From Paracoccaceae bacterium (GTDB lineage: Bacteria; Pseudomonadota; Alphaproteobacteria; Rhodobacterales; Rhodobacteraceae): a stretch of 61,261 bases of DNA. The notes beneath the pieces were generated by a model, which was not told where the DNA came from, did no database searches, and was given only the letters and a program-made list of their open reading frames with translations. Shown one piece after another: positions 36,802-46,062 of the stretch (within the stretch, counting starts at the first letter, position 1; each line of letters begins with the position of its first letter). Made by a program: the position numbers and the translations under genes. The stretch spans positions 1-61,261 of the forward strand of contig JASMHC010000013.1 in the NCBI GenBank assembly GCA_030750975.1, written 5' to 3'.

Positions 36802-36972
36802 CTAGTGTGTTTGACCAGGGGCTTTCCAAGCAGGCCCAGCCGGTGTGAGTGTACCGTTGGCGTCCTTTTTGTTTTGCTCGGCAAGCCGGTCAAAGAGAGA
36901 TGCATTGATCAGACCCGACGTTGGTGTTCCTTGCTTATTGGTCCGGTAAATTTCGTATTCCCAACTCGGCAT
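36802..36972 (-). CDS. Small hypothetical protein, 56 residues
   Basis: An open frame of 57 codons starts with ATG at 36972, preceded at eight bases by GGGAGAG, and ends in TAG. The product is hydrophilic (begins MPSWEYEIYR, ends AWKAPGQTH), with no signal peptide, membrane segment or motif I recognise. It lies between the TRAP operon and the envelope cluster, on the same strand as both and about 210 bases from the envelope cluster. A/T-rich sequence upstream (GATAAA near 37040) could be its promoter. Codon use looks normal for the region. It may be real but unrelated to its neighbours. Confidence 0.55.
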   Translation of the reverse strand: MPSWEYEIYRTNKQGTPTSGLINASLFDRLAEQNKKDANGTLTPAGPAWKAPGQTH

Positions 36973-37181
36973 TTCTGGACTCTCCCTGAGTCACCGATAT
37001 TAGCCGCGATATTATCAGCCGCAAACAAAAAATCGATTTTATCTTTTAAGAAGCGAAAATACGACAAATTTGCGGGGAGATGAGGCAAGGTTCAATTACA
37101 CAGCCGCGCTTTGAAGCCCTATGACAAGGACAGCTGGTCGATCTATTCCACCCAAACGGGGCCAGTTTGGCAGGCTTTGGA

Positions 37182-37829
37182 CTAGCTTTGTATTCGTATC
37201 ATGACTCCCGCCAAAAGCGTTAAGCCAACCGCAGAAGCGGCAAATATCAGCAGCGCGATGGCAATCGGGCCAATCGAACCGGGAAAAAGACGAACGATCG
37301 GTTTCATGCGCGGCGAACGCCCAATGGCCGAGACATAAAGCGGGACCGCGCTGATCAGCGTCGCATAAAGGTAGACCCCGGAAACATTCTCGAATAGCGC
37401 AGAACGTGCCAAAGTTGGCGCGACGACCTGTAAGGCGGTTACACGGCTGCCGCCGAAAGAACCAAACCAGTCGGCGGAAACGACATAGATCAAAGCATGC
37501 AGACCAAAGAAAAGCGCCAGTCTGGCGATAAAGTCTGCCCCGATAAAGGCAATTGAATCGTGATCTTTTGCGTCGCTTTGGCGTGAAAGCGCGAAGAGGA
37601 AGAAACCAACATAGTTGATGACGAAAACCACGGGCAGACCATTGGTAAGAACCTGCCTTAGAAACCGCCGCAGCGCCGGCCCGCCTTCGACCAACGCCGA
37701 AGCGAAGCCCGGTGAGAGCAATACATAAAGCGCCAACACCGGCGCCAACCCGGCAAGACTGAACACCAGTACGTTCCAAAGAAACCGCCACCCGGCCATG
37801 TTGGTTGAAAAATATCGGTCCATGTGCAT
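37182..37829 (-). CDS. Polytopic membrane protein, function unknown
   Basis: A 215-residue protein with five or six hydrophobic helices, spaced over its whole length (for example FLWNVLVFSLAGLAPVLALYVL and PIAIALLIFAASAVGLTLLAG). I do not recognise the family. GAGGA precedes ATG at 37829. It is the third gene of a cluster with the internally duplicated exported protein (41 bases upstream) and the discoidin-like/OmpA protein, so it may provide their inner-membrane anchor or energy link. That is inference from order and topology. Confidence 0.72.
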   Translation of the reverse strand: MHMDRYFSTNMAGWRFLWNVLVFSLAGLAPVLALYVLLSPGFASALVEGGPALRRFLRQVLTNGLPVVFVINYVGFFLFALSRQSDAKDHDSIAFIGADFIARLALFFGLHALIYVVSADWFGSFGGSRVTALQVVAPTLARSALFENVSGVYLYATLISAVPLYVSAIGRSPRMKPIVRLFPGSIGPIAIALLIFAASAVGLTLLAGVMIRIQS

Positions 37830-37870
37830 CCCGTTTCCTCAGGCATCTGAAAAGCGTTTCCAGACCAAAT

Positions 37871-39946
37871 TCATTCAAAAGTCGGCATCGGCAATACCCC
37901 TTCCGAACCCGGACCCACCGGTGATAGCGGGCGAAGACTGTCAAGCAATTCGCGGGTTTCGTTCAGGCGTGTCGTGGCATCGCTTTCAGGCAATGCCGCG
38001 CCAGGTTCCGATGCTTCGCCGCGATAGCTATCATAGAACTCCTGCCGTGCCTGATCGGTGCCCAGCATCGCGGGGTTCAAGCCACCCGTGGTGCCATCAA
38101 ACAGCGACGGTTCAAGCCCCAGATCCTCCCAGAAATCGTCAGGAAAATCCTCGATTTCCGGGGCATTTTCACGCAGGCGGTCAAGATAGGCGTTGATCGG
38201 CCCTTCCGTGCAATCAGGTTGCGCAATCGCCTCGGCCAAGGCTTTTTCAAGCGCCGCGACCGAGCGTTCAGCGTCAAGTAATTGCAGAACCACCAGATCG
38301 AGACGAGTTTTCAAATTCTCAACGTCAGATTTCGCGACGTACAACATAATCAGACGTTGATTTTCAACTTCTCGCGCGCGGGACTCTTCAGATTTCAATC
38401 TGTTCAGAAGCGCCATATCCGCCTCGAACCCGGGAGCGGAAGATCTGACTTTTCCACCCTGATACACGATCTCGCCGCCGCCTTTGGCCACGGCGTTTTT
38501 CACGTTTTCAAAGGCCGTTCGATAATTGGCATAGGCCCTTGCGGCGACGTCATACGCTTCGTCCGCGTCTTTTTGCAATTTGGCAACGTCTGTTCTTTTG
38601 TAAAAGAGGTCCAGCTCAAGCTCATCAATTTCGACGGTCGCGTCTTCAACCCGTCTTCTGGCGGCCTTCAGCGCTTGTTCGGTTCCGTAGATCCGCATGG
38701 CATTTTCATACGCACAATTGTCGTGCGAGGTTTGCGAAAGCGCAGGCGCGGACGGGGAAAGACCATTCGATTGCTCAGGGCCCGGGTCGCCGATTCCCAA
38801 AGGCATGCGAGGTATTCCACCCAAAATCGCATCGACACCAGTGGCTTGCGGCGGGGTCAAGGGAATGGCCGGAAACAAGGTGTCGTCATTGTCGATGACG
38901 TCCGAACCCAAAATCGCACCGTCAAAGTCGGGCAAAGTCATCGGTTCCAGACCAATCATGGGAAGATCGGTGGCACTGTTCCCGGTACTTTCGCTTGGAA
39001 CGCCGGTGCCCTCAAAGGCTTTGATGGCCTCTTCCAGCATCGCTTCGAGCAAAAGAAACGTTCCGTCGTCGGCGGGGTTGCTCGCGGACCCGAGTTCGCC
39101 AATTGCCGCGAAGTCGGTTTCCAACAGATCTTGAATAAACGCGGCAGCTTCCCTGGCTTTGTCGCGGCTGTCATCGTAAAATTCTACACGCGGGGTCAGG
39201 TCCTCAATCGCCTCGGTGTTCAAACCGCCGTTTGCGTCATCGAATAGAGATGGCTCTGTATCGGCGTTGTCCCAATAATCGTCCGAGACATCTTCGACTT
39301 CCGGTTTATTCTCCTTCAGGCGATCAATATAGGCTTGGATCAGGCTGTCGTCGCAGCCATTTTGCGTGCTCAGGTCGGTCAGCGCGCGTTGCGCCACTGC
39401 CATCTCGCGTTCGGCCCTAAGCTGGGCAGGTTTTAGATTTTCAATGCGAATAAGCGGCGAGATCATCGCCTGTCTAACCGATGCCAATTCACTCGTAAGG
39501 CGCAGTCTGGCGTTCCGTGCCTGCAATTCTTCCGCCCTGAGATCATCAAGAATGGACATCTCGCCTTCAAACCCCGGTATCGAGGCGCGAGGACTGCCAT
39601 CGCCATAATGCAGTTCGCCTCCGCTATCAAAGATCGCCCGCGCGGTCTTTTTGAAAGCGGATAAGTATTTGGATTGCGCAACCTTCCAGACGTTTTCCGC
39701 TTGCTCGCTGTCTTTTTGCAGCGCCGAGATATCTTTGCGCATATTGGATAATTCCAGATAAAGCTCGGATAACTCAAACGCGGCGTCTTCCGCGCGACGT
39801 GTCGCTGCCTGCAATTTATTCTGGGCTTCGAGGATCAAACTGGCCCTTTCGTAGGCGCAGTCTGTGCCCGCCGCATCTTGCGCACTGACCATCGGCGCGG
39901 TGCCAATCAAGGCCGCCCCAAGGGCAAGACTGCGTAGCATGGACAT
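37871..39946 (-). CDS. Exported coiled-coil protein with a tandem internal duplication, function unknown
   Basis: A 691-residue protein. Residues 1-22 form a signal peptide. Two long repeats follow (about 30-250 and 411-640). Each begins with CAYE, continues as an alpha-helical region rich in Ala, Glu, Lys and Arg (likely coiled coil), and has a PGFE-x2-M motif. A second Cys is followed by AYxDRLxEN and then EPSLFD-x3-GGLN. The paired cysteines in each repeat suggest a disulfide. A Pro/Ser/Thr/Gly-rich linker (about 290-405) separates the repeats. No enzyme motif is seen. It lies 34 bases after the OmpA-type gene and 41 before the membrane protein gene, as one operon. A periplasmic scaffold or tether is plausible. 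Confidence 0.75.
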   Translation of the reverse strand: MSMLRSLALGAALIGTAPMVSAQDAAGTDCAYERASLILEAQNKLQAATRRAEDAAFELSELYLELSNMRKDISALQKDSEQAENVWKVAQSKYLSAFKKTARAIFDSGGELHYGDGSPRASIPGFEGEMSILDDLRAEELQARNARLRLTSELASVRQAMISPLIRIENLKPAQLRAEREMAVAQRALTDLSTQNGCDDSLIQAYIDRLKENKPEVEDVSDDYWDNADTEPSLFDDANGGLNTEAIEDLTPRVEFYDDSRDKAREAAAFIQDLLETDFAAIGELGSASNPADDGTFLLLEAMLEEAIKAFEGTGVPSESTGNSATDLPMIGLEPMTLPDFDGAILGSDVIDNDDTLFPAIPLTPPQATGVDAILGGIPRMPLGIGDPGPEQSNGLSPSAPALSQTSHDNCAYENAMRIYGTEQALKAARRRVEDATVEIDELELDLFYKRTDVAKLQKDADEAYDVAARAYANYRTAFENVKNAVAKGGGEIVYQGGKVRSSAPGFEADMALLNRLKSEESRAREVENQRLIMLYVAKSDVENLKTRLDLVVLQLLDAERSVAALEKALAEAIAQPDCTEGPINAYLDRLRENAPEIEDFPDDFWEDLGLEPSLFDGTTGGLNPAMLGTDQARQEFYDSYRGEASEPGAALPESDATTRLNETRELLDSLRPLSPVGPGSEGVLPMPTFE

Positions 39947-39980
39947 TTCAGACCCTCCGGCCTTTTCCCAAGAACACCTG

Positions 39981-41183
39981 TTAGCGGCGCACGACCTCCA
40001 CCCGCCTGTTTAATGAGCGGCCGGTGGCCGTTTCGTTGCCGCTGACAGGGCGGCTTTCGCCAAATCCTTTTGCGCTTAAACGGTCGCCGCTGATCCCGTT
40101 ATCAATCAGCCACTGCCGCACCGAAGCCGCCCGGCGGTTCGACAATTCCAGATTATAGGCATCGCTGCCGGCGGAATCCGTGTGCCCTTCGATTTCGATG
40201 GTCCAGTCACTGTTATCTGCCAGCGCCTCGCGCAGAAGCATCAACGTGGGCAGGGCGCTGGACTTCAGCCGATCTGAATCAAAATCGAAATGGATGCCAT
40301 ACAGCACCGCACGGCTTGTTCCGCTAAGGGCGTCTTCGACGTTGTTTGTATCAAGCTGGCACTCCGGCTCGCCCTCAAGATTGCGCTGGCCCCACCAGAT
40401 CCCCTGCATTTCACCATTTTCGTAGAAAAATCCGTTGAACCGGTTTCCGTCGCCGGAAATCGCCATGACGGATGTGCCGATTTGCTCGGGCACCTCGGTC
40501 CATTGGAACCGGAAAATCCGGCCATCCGTATCGCCGCTCAGCGTTCCTTGCTGCCAGTCGTAACACCCGACGACATCCGCCCCAGACATCGACAATCGCA
40601 TGTCGCGGAAATTGGTGCTGAAATTGCCCGAAAGGTCGGCTTCATACACGGTTTCCGATACCGCTTCGCCGTAGGCTTCGACCTCGGTGATGGCGATGTA
40701 TTTCGCGTCGCCCCAATTGCCCGAAAGATCGAGTTTCAACCACTTTGCCGGGGCCTTGTCTTGTGGAATTGCGATGACATTGCGCCCATTTTCCGGGGTC
40801 ATCTGGAAACGCGCAAGTTCGGACCATGGACCTTCCGAGGACGTAGACGATCCCCAAAGCACAACATCCTTAGGTGCGCGGGTGTTATATTCGCTCGAGG
40901 TATCCATCACGAATTCCTGCAAAGCCACGGTTTGCGCCAACTCGTATGTTATGGACTGGGGGCCAACGTCATATTGCTGCGTGTACCAGGTAAAGCGGCT
41001 ATTGCCCGAAATCGTTGCGATTGCGGACGAGTTGCCGCTGTCATACTGGCTCGTGACGCCAAGCACGACCGCACCCGCCGAAGCGTCCAGCCAATCCGGT
41101 TCCGCGGTCGATGAAACTGGTGCCAGCGCAAGCAAAATGGCACCGGCAAAGGAAAGCATGGATGAAGTGAAAAGCCGTCGCAT
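39981..41183 (-). CDS. OmpA-family peptidoglycan-binding protein with discoidin-like N-terminal domain
   Basis: A 400-residue exported protein. The signal peptide ends near residue 27 (SSTAEPDW). Residues 45-165 look like a discoidin/galactose-binding-like beta domain (ITYELAQTVALQEFVMDTSSEY and KWLKLDLSGNWGDAKYIAITEVEAYGE). A middle region with Cys, Trp and Gly follows, then an OmpA C-terminal domain (about 285-400: IHFDFDSDRL, IEIEGHTDSAGSDAYNLELSNRRA, GFGESRP) for binding peptidoglycan. GGAGG precedes ATG 41183 by five bases. The beta-barrel of true OmpA is absent. It heads the three-gene envelope cluster and could hold a carbohydrate-binding surface domain at the cell wall. Confidence 0.82.
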   Translation of the reverse strand: MRRLFTSSMLSFAGAILLALAPVSSTAEPDWLDASAGAVVLGVTSQYDSGNSSAIATISGNSRFTWYTQQYDVGPQSITYELAQTVALQEFVMDTSSEYNTRAPKDVVLWGSSTSSEGPWSELARFQMTPENGRNVIAIPQDKAPAKWLKLDLSGNWGDAKYIAITEVEAYGEAVSETVYEADLSGNFSTNFRDMRLSMSGADVVGCYDWQQGTLSGDTDGRIFRFQWTEVPEQIGTSVMAISGDGNRFNGFFYENGEMQGIWWGQRNLEGEPECQLDTNNVEDALSGTSRAVLYGIHFDFDSDRLKSSALPTLMLLREALADNSDWTIEIEGHTDSAGSDAYNLELSNRRAASVRQWLIDNGISGDRLSAKGFGESRPVSGNETATGRSLNRRVEVVRR

Positions 41184-41422
41184 GGAACCTCCGGACAAAA
41201 GGTGCGTCCATGTTAGTGCACTATCGGTAAATCTCCAAACCGTCAGAGTCCTTTTACGGCAATGCCTCGGCTCTGTGGTTGCCTGCGCTTTGGATTGCGG
41301 TACTGGCGAGGCCCTCCGGCATTCAAACCCATCGATTTTGGGACGCCTCGTAGGGCCGCAGGCGGGGCAATCTTTAGCTTTGCCCCGAAAGGCAGATCAG
41401 GATTGCCGGATCAACTGGAAAG

Positions 41423-41497
41423 TGGCTGGGGTGGTAGGATTCGAACCTACGATACGCAGTACCAAAAACTGTTGCCTTACCACTTGGCTACACCCCA
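41423..41497 (-). tRNA. tRNA-Gln (anticodon UUG)
   Basis: On the minus strand the gene begins TGGGGTG at 41497 and the acceptor partner CACCCCA is at 41433-41427, followed by discriminator G and an encoded CCA. The anticodon stem-loop has TTTTGGT as loop with TTG as anticodon, and the T arm has GGTTCGAATCC. All four arms are present. It lies between panB and the envelope cluster. A hairpin (GGGGCAA/TTGCCCC, 41364-41386) lies beyond its 3' end. Confidence 0.95.
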
Positions 41498-41582
41498 ACA
41501 GTGACGCGCTAAATACGCAGAACAATCCGAGTCCGCAAGACCCGAAAACGGAAAAAATTACACCGCACCGAAGAAAAGAAAT

Positions 41583-42392
41583 TCAACGATATACTTGATC
41601 TTCTCCGGGGAAGGCGCGTGATTTGACGTCCTTGGCATAATCCTCGACCGCCTTTTCGATCATACCGCCCAGATTGCCGTAAACCTTGACGAATTTCGGG
41701 GTCCACGGGTTCAGGCCCAGCATGTCCTCAAGTACCAGGATCTGACCGTCACACTGATTGGACGCACCGATCCCGATGGTCGGAACGTCAATGGCGTCGG
41801 TGATTTTGACCGCCAGCGGTTCAACCACGCCTTCAACCACGACGGCAAAGGCCCCAGCCTCGGCCACCGCCTTGGCGTCGTCGATATGTATCTGCCAGGT
41901 GTCTTCGGTGCGGCCCTGGGTTTTGAAACCGCCCATGGCGTTGGTGGCTTGCGGGGTCAGGCCCACATGGCCCATCACCGGAATGCCGCGCTCGGTCAGG
42001 AAGCGGATGGTTTCCGCCATGCGGGCACCGCCTTCCATCTTCACCGCCTGACACTGGGTATCCATCATGATGCGGGCGGCGTTGCGAAAGGCCTGTTCAG
42101 GGCTTTCTTCATAGCTGCCAAAGGGCATATCCACCACGACCAGCGCCCGCTTGGTGCCGCGTACGACGGCTTTGCCATGCATGATCATCAATTCCAGGGA
42201 AACCCCGATGGTGCTTTCCATCCCGTGCATCACCATCCCGAGGCTATCCCCCACCAGAATGAAATCGGCGAACTTATCCACCACGGCGGCCGTATGCGCG
42301 TGGTACGAGGTCAACGACACGATCGGTTCGCCGCCTTTGCGGGCGCGAAGCTCGGGCACGGTGATGCGGCGGATTTTCTTTTGGGCGCTCAT
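41583..42392 (-). CDS. panB: 3-methyl-2-oxobutanoate hydroxymethyltransferase
   Basis: A 269-residue TIM-barrel enzyme that adds a hydroxymethyl group from methylene-tetrahydrofolate to ketoisovalerate, the first committed step to pantothenate. Family motifs [24 protein letters not shown] and [11 protein letters not shown] are present. ATG at 42392 is chosen, with AGGAG upstream; the frame to 42419 lacks support. It lies ten bases after panC. Confidence 0.94.
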   Translation of the reverse strand: MSAQKKIRRITVPELRARKGGEPIVSLTSYHAHTAAVVDKFADFILVGDSLGMVMHGMESTIGVSLELMIMHGKAVVRGTKRALVVVDMPFGSYEESPEQAFRNAARIMMDTQCQAVKMEGGARMAETIRFLTERGIPVMGHVGLTPQATNAMGGFKTQGRTEDTWQIHIDDAKAVAEAGAFAVVVEGVVEPLAVKITDAIDVPTIGIGASNQCDGQILVLEDMLGLNPWTPKFVKVYGNLGGMIEKAVEDYAKDVKSRAFPGEDQVYR

Positions 42393-42402
42393 GGTGGCTC
42401 CT

Positions 42403-43248
42403 TCAGGGCGTGATGACACGTTGGTCGATCAATAGCACAGGTCCGATCTGGACCGACAACATAATGGCGGTCGGCCCGGAAATCGGGCCGGAAATGGCGT
42501 TCAGGCTTTCCGCCTCAACGATATCGCAGCCTTCCAGGTCGGCACCGGGTTCGGCGGCGATCAGGCTGGCGATCTGGTTCTGCAACGCGGTGACAGTGGG
42601 CTTTGACGGAGCAACCGCCTCGGCATGATCCAGCGCACGCGACAGGATCAGGGCGGTCTGGCGCTGTTCGGCATTCAGCCGCACATTGCGCGACGACATG
42701 GCCAGCCCGTCCGGTTCGCGCACCGTCGGCACGCCGATGATCTCAATCGGCATGATCAGATCGCGGACCATGCGTTTGATCACCTGCAGCTGTTGATAAT
42801 CCTTTTCGCCAAACATCGCGAAATCAGGCTGGATGATATTGAAGAACTTGGCGACAACCGTTGTCACCCCGCGAAAATGGCCGGGGCGCACCAGCCCGTG
42901 CAGCATATTGGCCATGCGGGTCGTCTCGACGATGGTCTCGGCCCCCTCGGGATAGATTTCATCCGCTTCGGGGATGAACACGGCATCCACCCCTTCGGCC
43001 CGCAGCATCGCCAGATCGCGGTCCAGATCGCGCGGATAGGCCGCCAGATCGTCGGCCTTTTCAAACTGGGTGGGGTTGACGAAAATCCAGACCACCACCC
43101 GGTCGCCAACCTCATGCGCCTTGCGCACCAGCGACATGTGGCCGTCATGCAGAAATCCCATTGTGGGGACAAGAGCGACGCTTTCCCCAGACTTGCGGTA
43201 TCCGGCGACCTGTGCTCGGATATCAGCGACGGTGTGACAGACTTGCAT
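42403..43248 (-). CDS. panC: Pantothenate synthetase (pantoate-beta-alanine ligase)
   Basis: A 281-residue ligase joining pantoate and beta-alanine. The ATP-binding HxGH motif is H34-D-G-H37 in [10 protein letters not shown], with FGEKDYQQL and SSRNVRL further on. ATG at 43248 follows AAGGAAG; the frame extends to 43272 but without a site. It is the first gene of the panC-panB operon. Confidence 0.94.
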   Translation of the reverse strand: MQVCHTVADIRAQVAGYRKSGESVALVPTMGFLHDGHMSLVRKAHEVGDRVVVWIFVNPTQFEKADDLAAYPRDLDRDLAMLRAEGVDAVFIPEADEIYPEGAETIVETTRMANMLHGLVRPGHFRGVTTVVAKFFNIIQPDFAMFGEKDYQQLQVIKRMVRDLIMPIEIIGVPTVREPDGLAMSSRNVRLNAEQRQTALILSRALDHAEAVAPSKPTVTALQNQIASLIAAEPGADLEGCDIVEAESLNAISGPISGPTAIMLSVQIGPVLLIDQRVITP

Positions 43249-43410
43249 TTCAGCCCGCTTCCTTGTGACCATTACCCACCGTGATACTGCGAGCGCAGCA
43301 TAGTCACAACAGGCAGAGGTCGGTTTTGCACCAAACTCGGTCGGCTGGACCGCACGTCACAACCTCAGGGGATGCATAGTCCCTCCAAACAAATTTGGGA
43401 TTCTGTGGAC

Positions 43411-45918
43411 ATGAAAACGAATGTGAAAGCTCTGGTCGTTGGCGGCGGCGCCGTTGGAACCTCGATTGCCTATCACCTTGCCAAGGCGGGCTGGGACGAT
43501 GTGATGCTGCTTGAACGGGACGAGCTGACATCCGGTTCGACTTGGCACGCCGCCGGTTTGCTGCCGCTTTTCAACATGTCCTATGCAACGACCCATATTC
43601 ACCAGTATTCGGTGGATTTCTACAAAACGCTTGAGGAAGAAACCGGCCTGAACGCAGGTTTCGCCGTGGTCGGCAACCTGCGCATGGCGCAGACACAAGA
43701 ACGCATGGACGAATACATGGTCTATGCCTCGACCGCTGAAACCTGCGGTGTGAAATACGAATGGCTGACCCCCGATCAGATCAAGGAACGCTGGCCCCTG
43801 ATCAGGACCGACGATCTGAAGGGGGCGATCTACCATACCGAGGACGGCTATATTAACCCCGCCGACGTGACACAGGCGATGGCCAAAGGCGCCCGTCAGC
43901 GTGGTGTGATGATCGAGCGCAAGTGGCAGGCGGATGCGTTCCACTGGAATGGCGAAGCGTGGGAAGTCACCTGCACCAAAATGGTCGAAAAGGGCGGCAA
44001 TCTGGTACCGTCGGATGAGCAGGTCGTGATCACCGCAGAACATGTTGTCACCGCGTCCGGCAACCACGCACAGCGCACCGCGAAAATGCTTGGTATCAAA
44101 ATGCCGGCCATTCCGGTCGAGCATACATTCATCGTCATGGACACCGACCCCGAGCTGGTAAAATACCGCGAGGCCGGAAACCCCGAACACCCCGTCGTGC
44201 GGGATGCCGACGCGCAATCCTATGCCCGCGAAGAACGAGGTGGCTGGATTTTGGGCATTTACGAGGTTGGTGCGCCAGCTCGTTTCGAACATGGCGTGCC
44301 CGACAGTTTCCGCGCCGATCTGTTCCCGCTCGATCTTGACCGCATAGCCGAGCAATATATGGCCATGACCGAACGTGTGCCCTCTTGCGCCGAATCCGGT
44401 CTGAAAGACGATTTCAACGGCCCGATCTGCTATACGCCCGATGGCAACCCGCTGGTCGGCCCCGCACCGGGTCTGCGCAACATGTGGCTGGCCGAGGGCT
44501 TTTCCTTTGGCATCACCGCCGCGGGCGGCACCGGCTATTATTTGGCGCAAATGATGGTCGATGGAGAGGCTGAAATCGACATGGCTTCGCTGGACCCCAA
44601 GCGCTACAGCCAGAACTGGATGACCACCGAATTTGCCGCCCGCAAGAACGAGGAATGCTATAACCACGTCTACGTCCTGCACCACCCGGACGAAGAACGC
44701 GAGGCCTGCCGCCCCTTGCGCACGGCCCCGGCCTATGACCGGCAAAAGGCCCGAGGTGCGCAATTCGGTTTCGTCAACGGATGGGAACGCCCGAACTATT
44801 TCGGGCCGCTGGATGCGCCTGACAGCTTTGACCACGACAGCCGCAGCTTCCGGCGCGGCGACTGGTGGCAATACGCCAAGGCCGAAGCCGAGGCCGTTCG
44901 CAACGGGGTCGGCCTGATCGACGCCACAGCCTTTACCAAACACGTGGTCAAAGGCCCCGGTGCCACCGCGTTTCTGGATTGGTTCACCTGCAACAAGCTG
45001 CCCAAAGTCGGCCGCATCAACCTGACCTATGCGCTGACCGCTTCGGGCACCACCCGTACCGAATACACCATCGTGCGCAATGGCGAGAACAGCTATTATC
45101 TGGTGTCAGCCGGCGCCTGGACCGAATATGACGCGGATTTCCTGCGCAAGGCGGCCGAGGATAAAATGGACGAATTCGGCTATGTCGAAATTCAGGATGT
45201 GACCAGCCAATGGGGCGTGTTCGCCATTGCTGGCCCCAAGTCGCGCGATGTGCTGAAAGAGGTGATCAACGACGCCGATCCCGAAACCGCGCTGTCGAAC
45301 AAACGCTTCCCATGGCTTTCGGCCCGTCAGATCGAACTGGGCATGTGTCCGGTCAACGCGATCCGCGTGGCCTATACCGGTGAATTGGGATGGGAACTGC
45401 ATCACCCGATCGAGATGCAGAACTACCTGTTCGACCTTCTGGATAAGGCAGGCGAAAAGCACGGGATGAAGCTGGTGGGTGCCCGTGCACAGAACTGGCT
45501 GCGGCAGGAAAAATCCTATCGCGCCTTCGGTAACGAGCTGGGCCGCGACGCGACCCCGGCCGAGGCGGATCTGCCACGGTTTATCGACCTTTCGAAGGAC
45601 TTCCACGGCAAGGCCGAGATGGAGGCCAAGGGCATTCGCTCGAAATGCATCACCGTGCTGATCGACGGACCGGATGATGCCGATCCATGGGGCCGCGAGG
45701 TTCTTTACGCCGAAGATGGCACCCGGATCGGGCGCTTGACCTCGGGCGGCTATTCGGTGGCCTTTGGCAAGCAGATCGGTATGGGATATGTGAAACCAGA
45801 CCACGCGGTTGTGGGTGGCAAGATCAAGGTCAAGATGTTCGACCAGCTTTGGGATGCGGAAATCCAGCCCGACAGCCCCTATGATCCGAAGAACGAGGTC
45901 ATCCGTCAGGACGGATGA
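43411..45918 (+). CDS. Dimethylglycine/sarcosine dehydrogenase-like FAD enzyme with GcvT domain
   Basis: An 835-residue enzyme. An N-terminal FAD fold (VVGGGAVGTSIAYHLA, residues 9-24) is followed by GSTWHAAGLLP, where His46 is at the position of covalent FAD attachment in dimethylglycine dehydrogenase. The C-terminal half is an aminomethyltransferase/GcvT domain that would pass the one-carbon unit to tetrahydrofolate. ATG at 43411 starts MKTNVKAL; an ATG at 43372 would add a 13-residue extension. It stands alone and is divergent from panC. Several paralogues of this enzyme are usual in Roseobacters, acting in glycine betaine or DMSP-related demethylation. The substrate here is uncertain. Confidence 0.87.
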   Translation: MKTNVKALVVGGGAVGTSIAYHLAKAGWDDVMLLERDELTSGSTWHAAGLLPLFNMSYATTHIHQYSVDFYKTLEEETGLNAGFAVVGNLRMAQTQERMDEYMVYASTAETCGVKYEWLTPDQIKERWPLIRTDDLKGAIYHTEDGYINPADVTQAMAKGARQRGVMIERKWQADAFHWNGEAWEVTCTKMVEKGGNLVPSDEQVVITAEHVVTASGNHAQRTAKMLGIKMPAIPVEHTFIVMDTDPELVKYREAGNPEHPVVRDADAQSYAREERGGWILGIYEVGAPARFEHGVPDSFRADLFPLDLDRIAEQYMAMTERVPSCAESGLKDDFNGPICYTPDGNPLVGPAPGLRNMWLAEGFSFGITAAGGTGYYLAQMMVDGEAEIDMASLDPKRYSQNWMTTEFAARKNEECYNHVYVLHHPDEEREACRPLRTAPAYDRQKARGAQFGFVNGWERPNYFGPLDAPDSFDHDSRSFRRGDWWQYAKAEAEAVRNGVGLIDATAFTKHVVKGPGATAFLDWFTCNKLPKVGRINLTYALTASGTTRTEYTIVRNGENSYYLVSAGAWTEYDADFLRKAAEDKMDEFGYVEIQDVTSQWGVFAIAGPKSRDVLKEVINDADPETALSNKRFPWLSARQIELGMCPVNAIRVAYTGELGWELHHPIEMQNYLFDLLDKAGEKHGMKLVGARAQNWLRQEKSYRAFGNELGRDATPAEADLPRFIDLSKDFHGKAEMEAKGIRSKCITVLIDGPDDADPWGREVLYAEDGTRIGRLTSGGYSVAFGKQIGMGYVKPDHAVVGGKIKVKMFDQLWDAEIQPDSPYDPKNEVIRQDG

Positions 45919-45924
45919 CGGCGG

Positions 45925-45980
45925 GCGAGGGGGACGCTGTCCCCCTCGCGCTCCCCCTGGGATATTTTAAGACAAAAGAA
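45925..45980 (+). repeat. Roseobacter-type palindromic repeat, intergenic copy
   Basis: GCGAGGGGGAC (45925-45935) pairs perfectly with GTCCCCCTCGC (45939-45949) around three bases. A conserved tail follows, CTCCCCCTGGGATATTTT then AAGACAAAAGAA. It starts six bases after the stop of the dimethylglycine dehydrogenase-like gene and may serve as its terminator. The same hairpin and tail occur inside xdhB at 57913-57968. Confidence 0.8.
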
Positions 45981-46062
45981 TGCATGATGGGGTTTGGCAG
46001 GTCACTGCCCCGTTCAGGATCATCTTGTTCGAAGCCGGGCCGGTGTTCACAACGATGAACGA

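Noticed and set aside
36784-37083. 99-codon plus-strand frame opposite the small 56-codon gene
   Set aside because: No ribosome binding site, Cys- and Arg-rich random-looking product; the minus-strand frame is better supported.
37096-37944. 282-codon frame overlapping the membrane protein gene
   Set aside because: Different frame of the same strand, full of Arg and Cys; the 215-residue frame has clear membrane helices and a ribosome binding site.
43357-44943. 528-codon open frame antisense to the dimethylglycine dehydrogenase-like gene
   Set aside because: Shadow of a recognised gene in a GC-rich genome.
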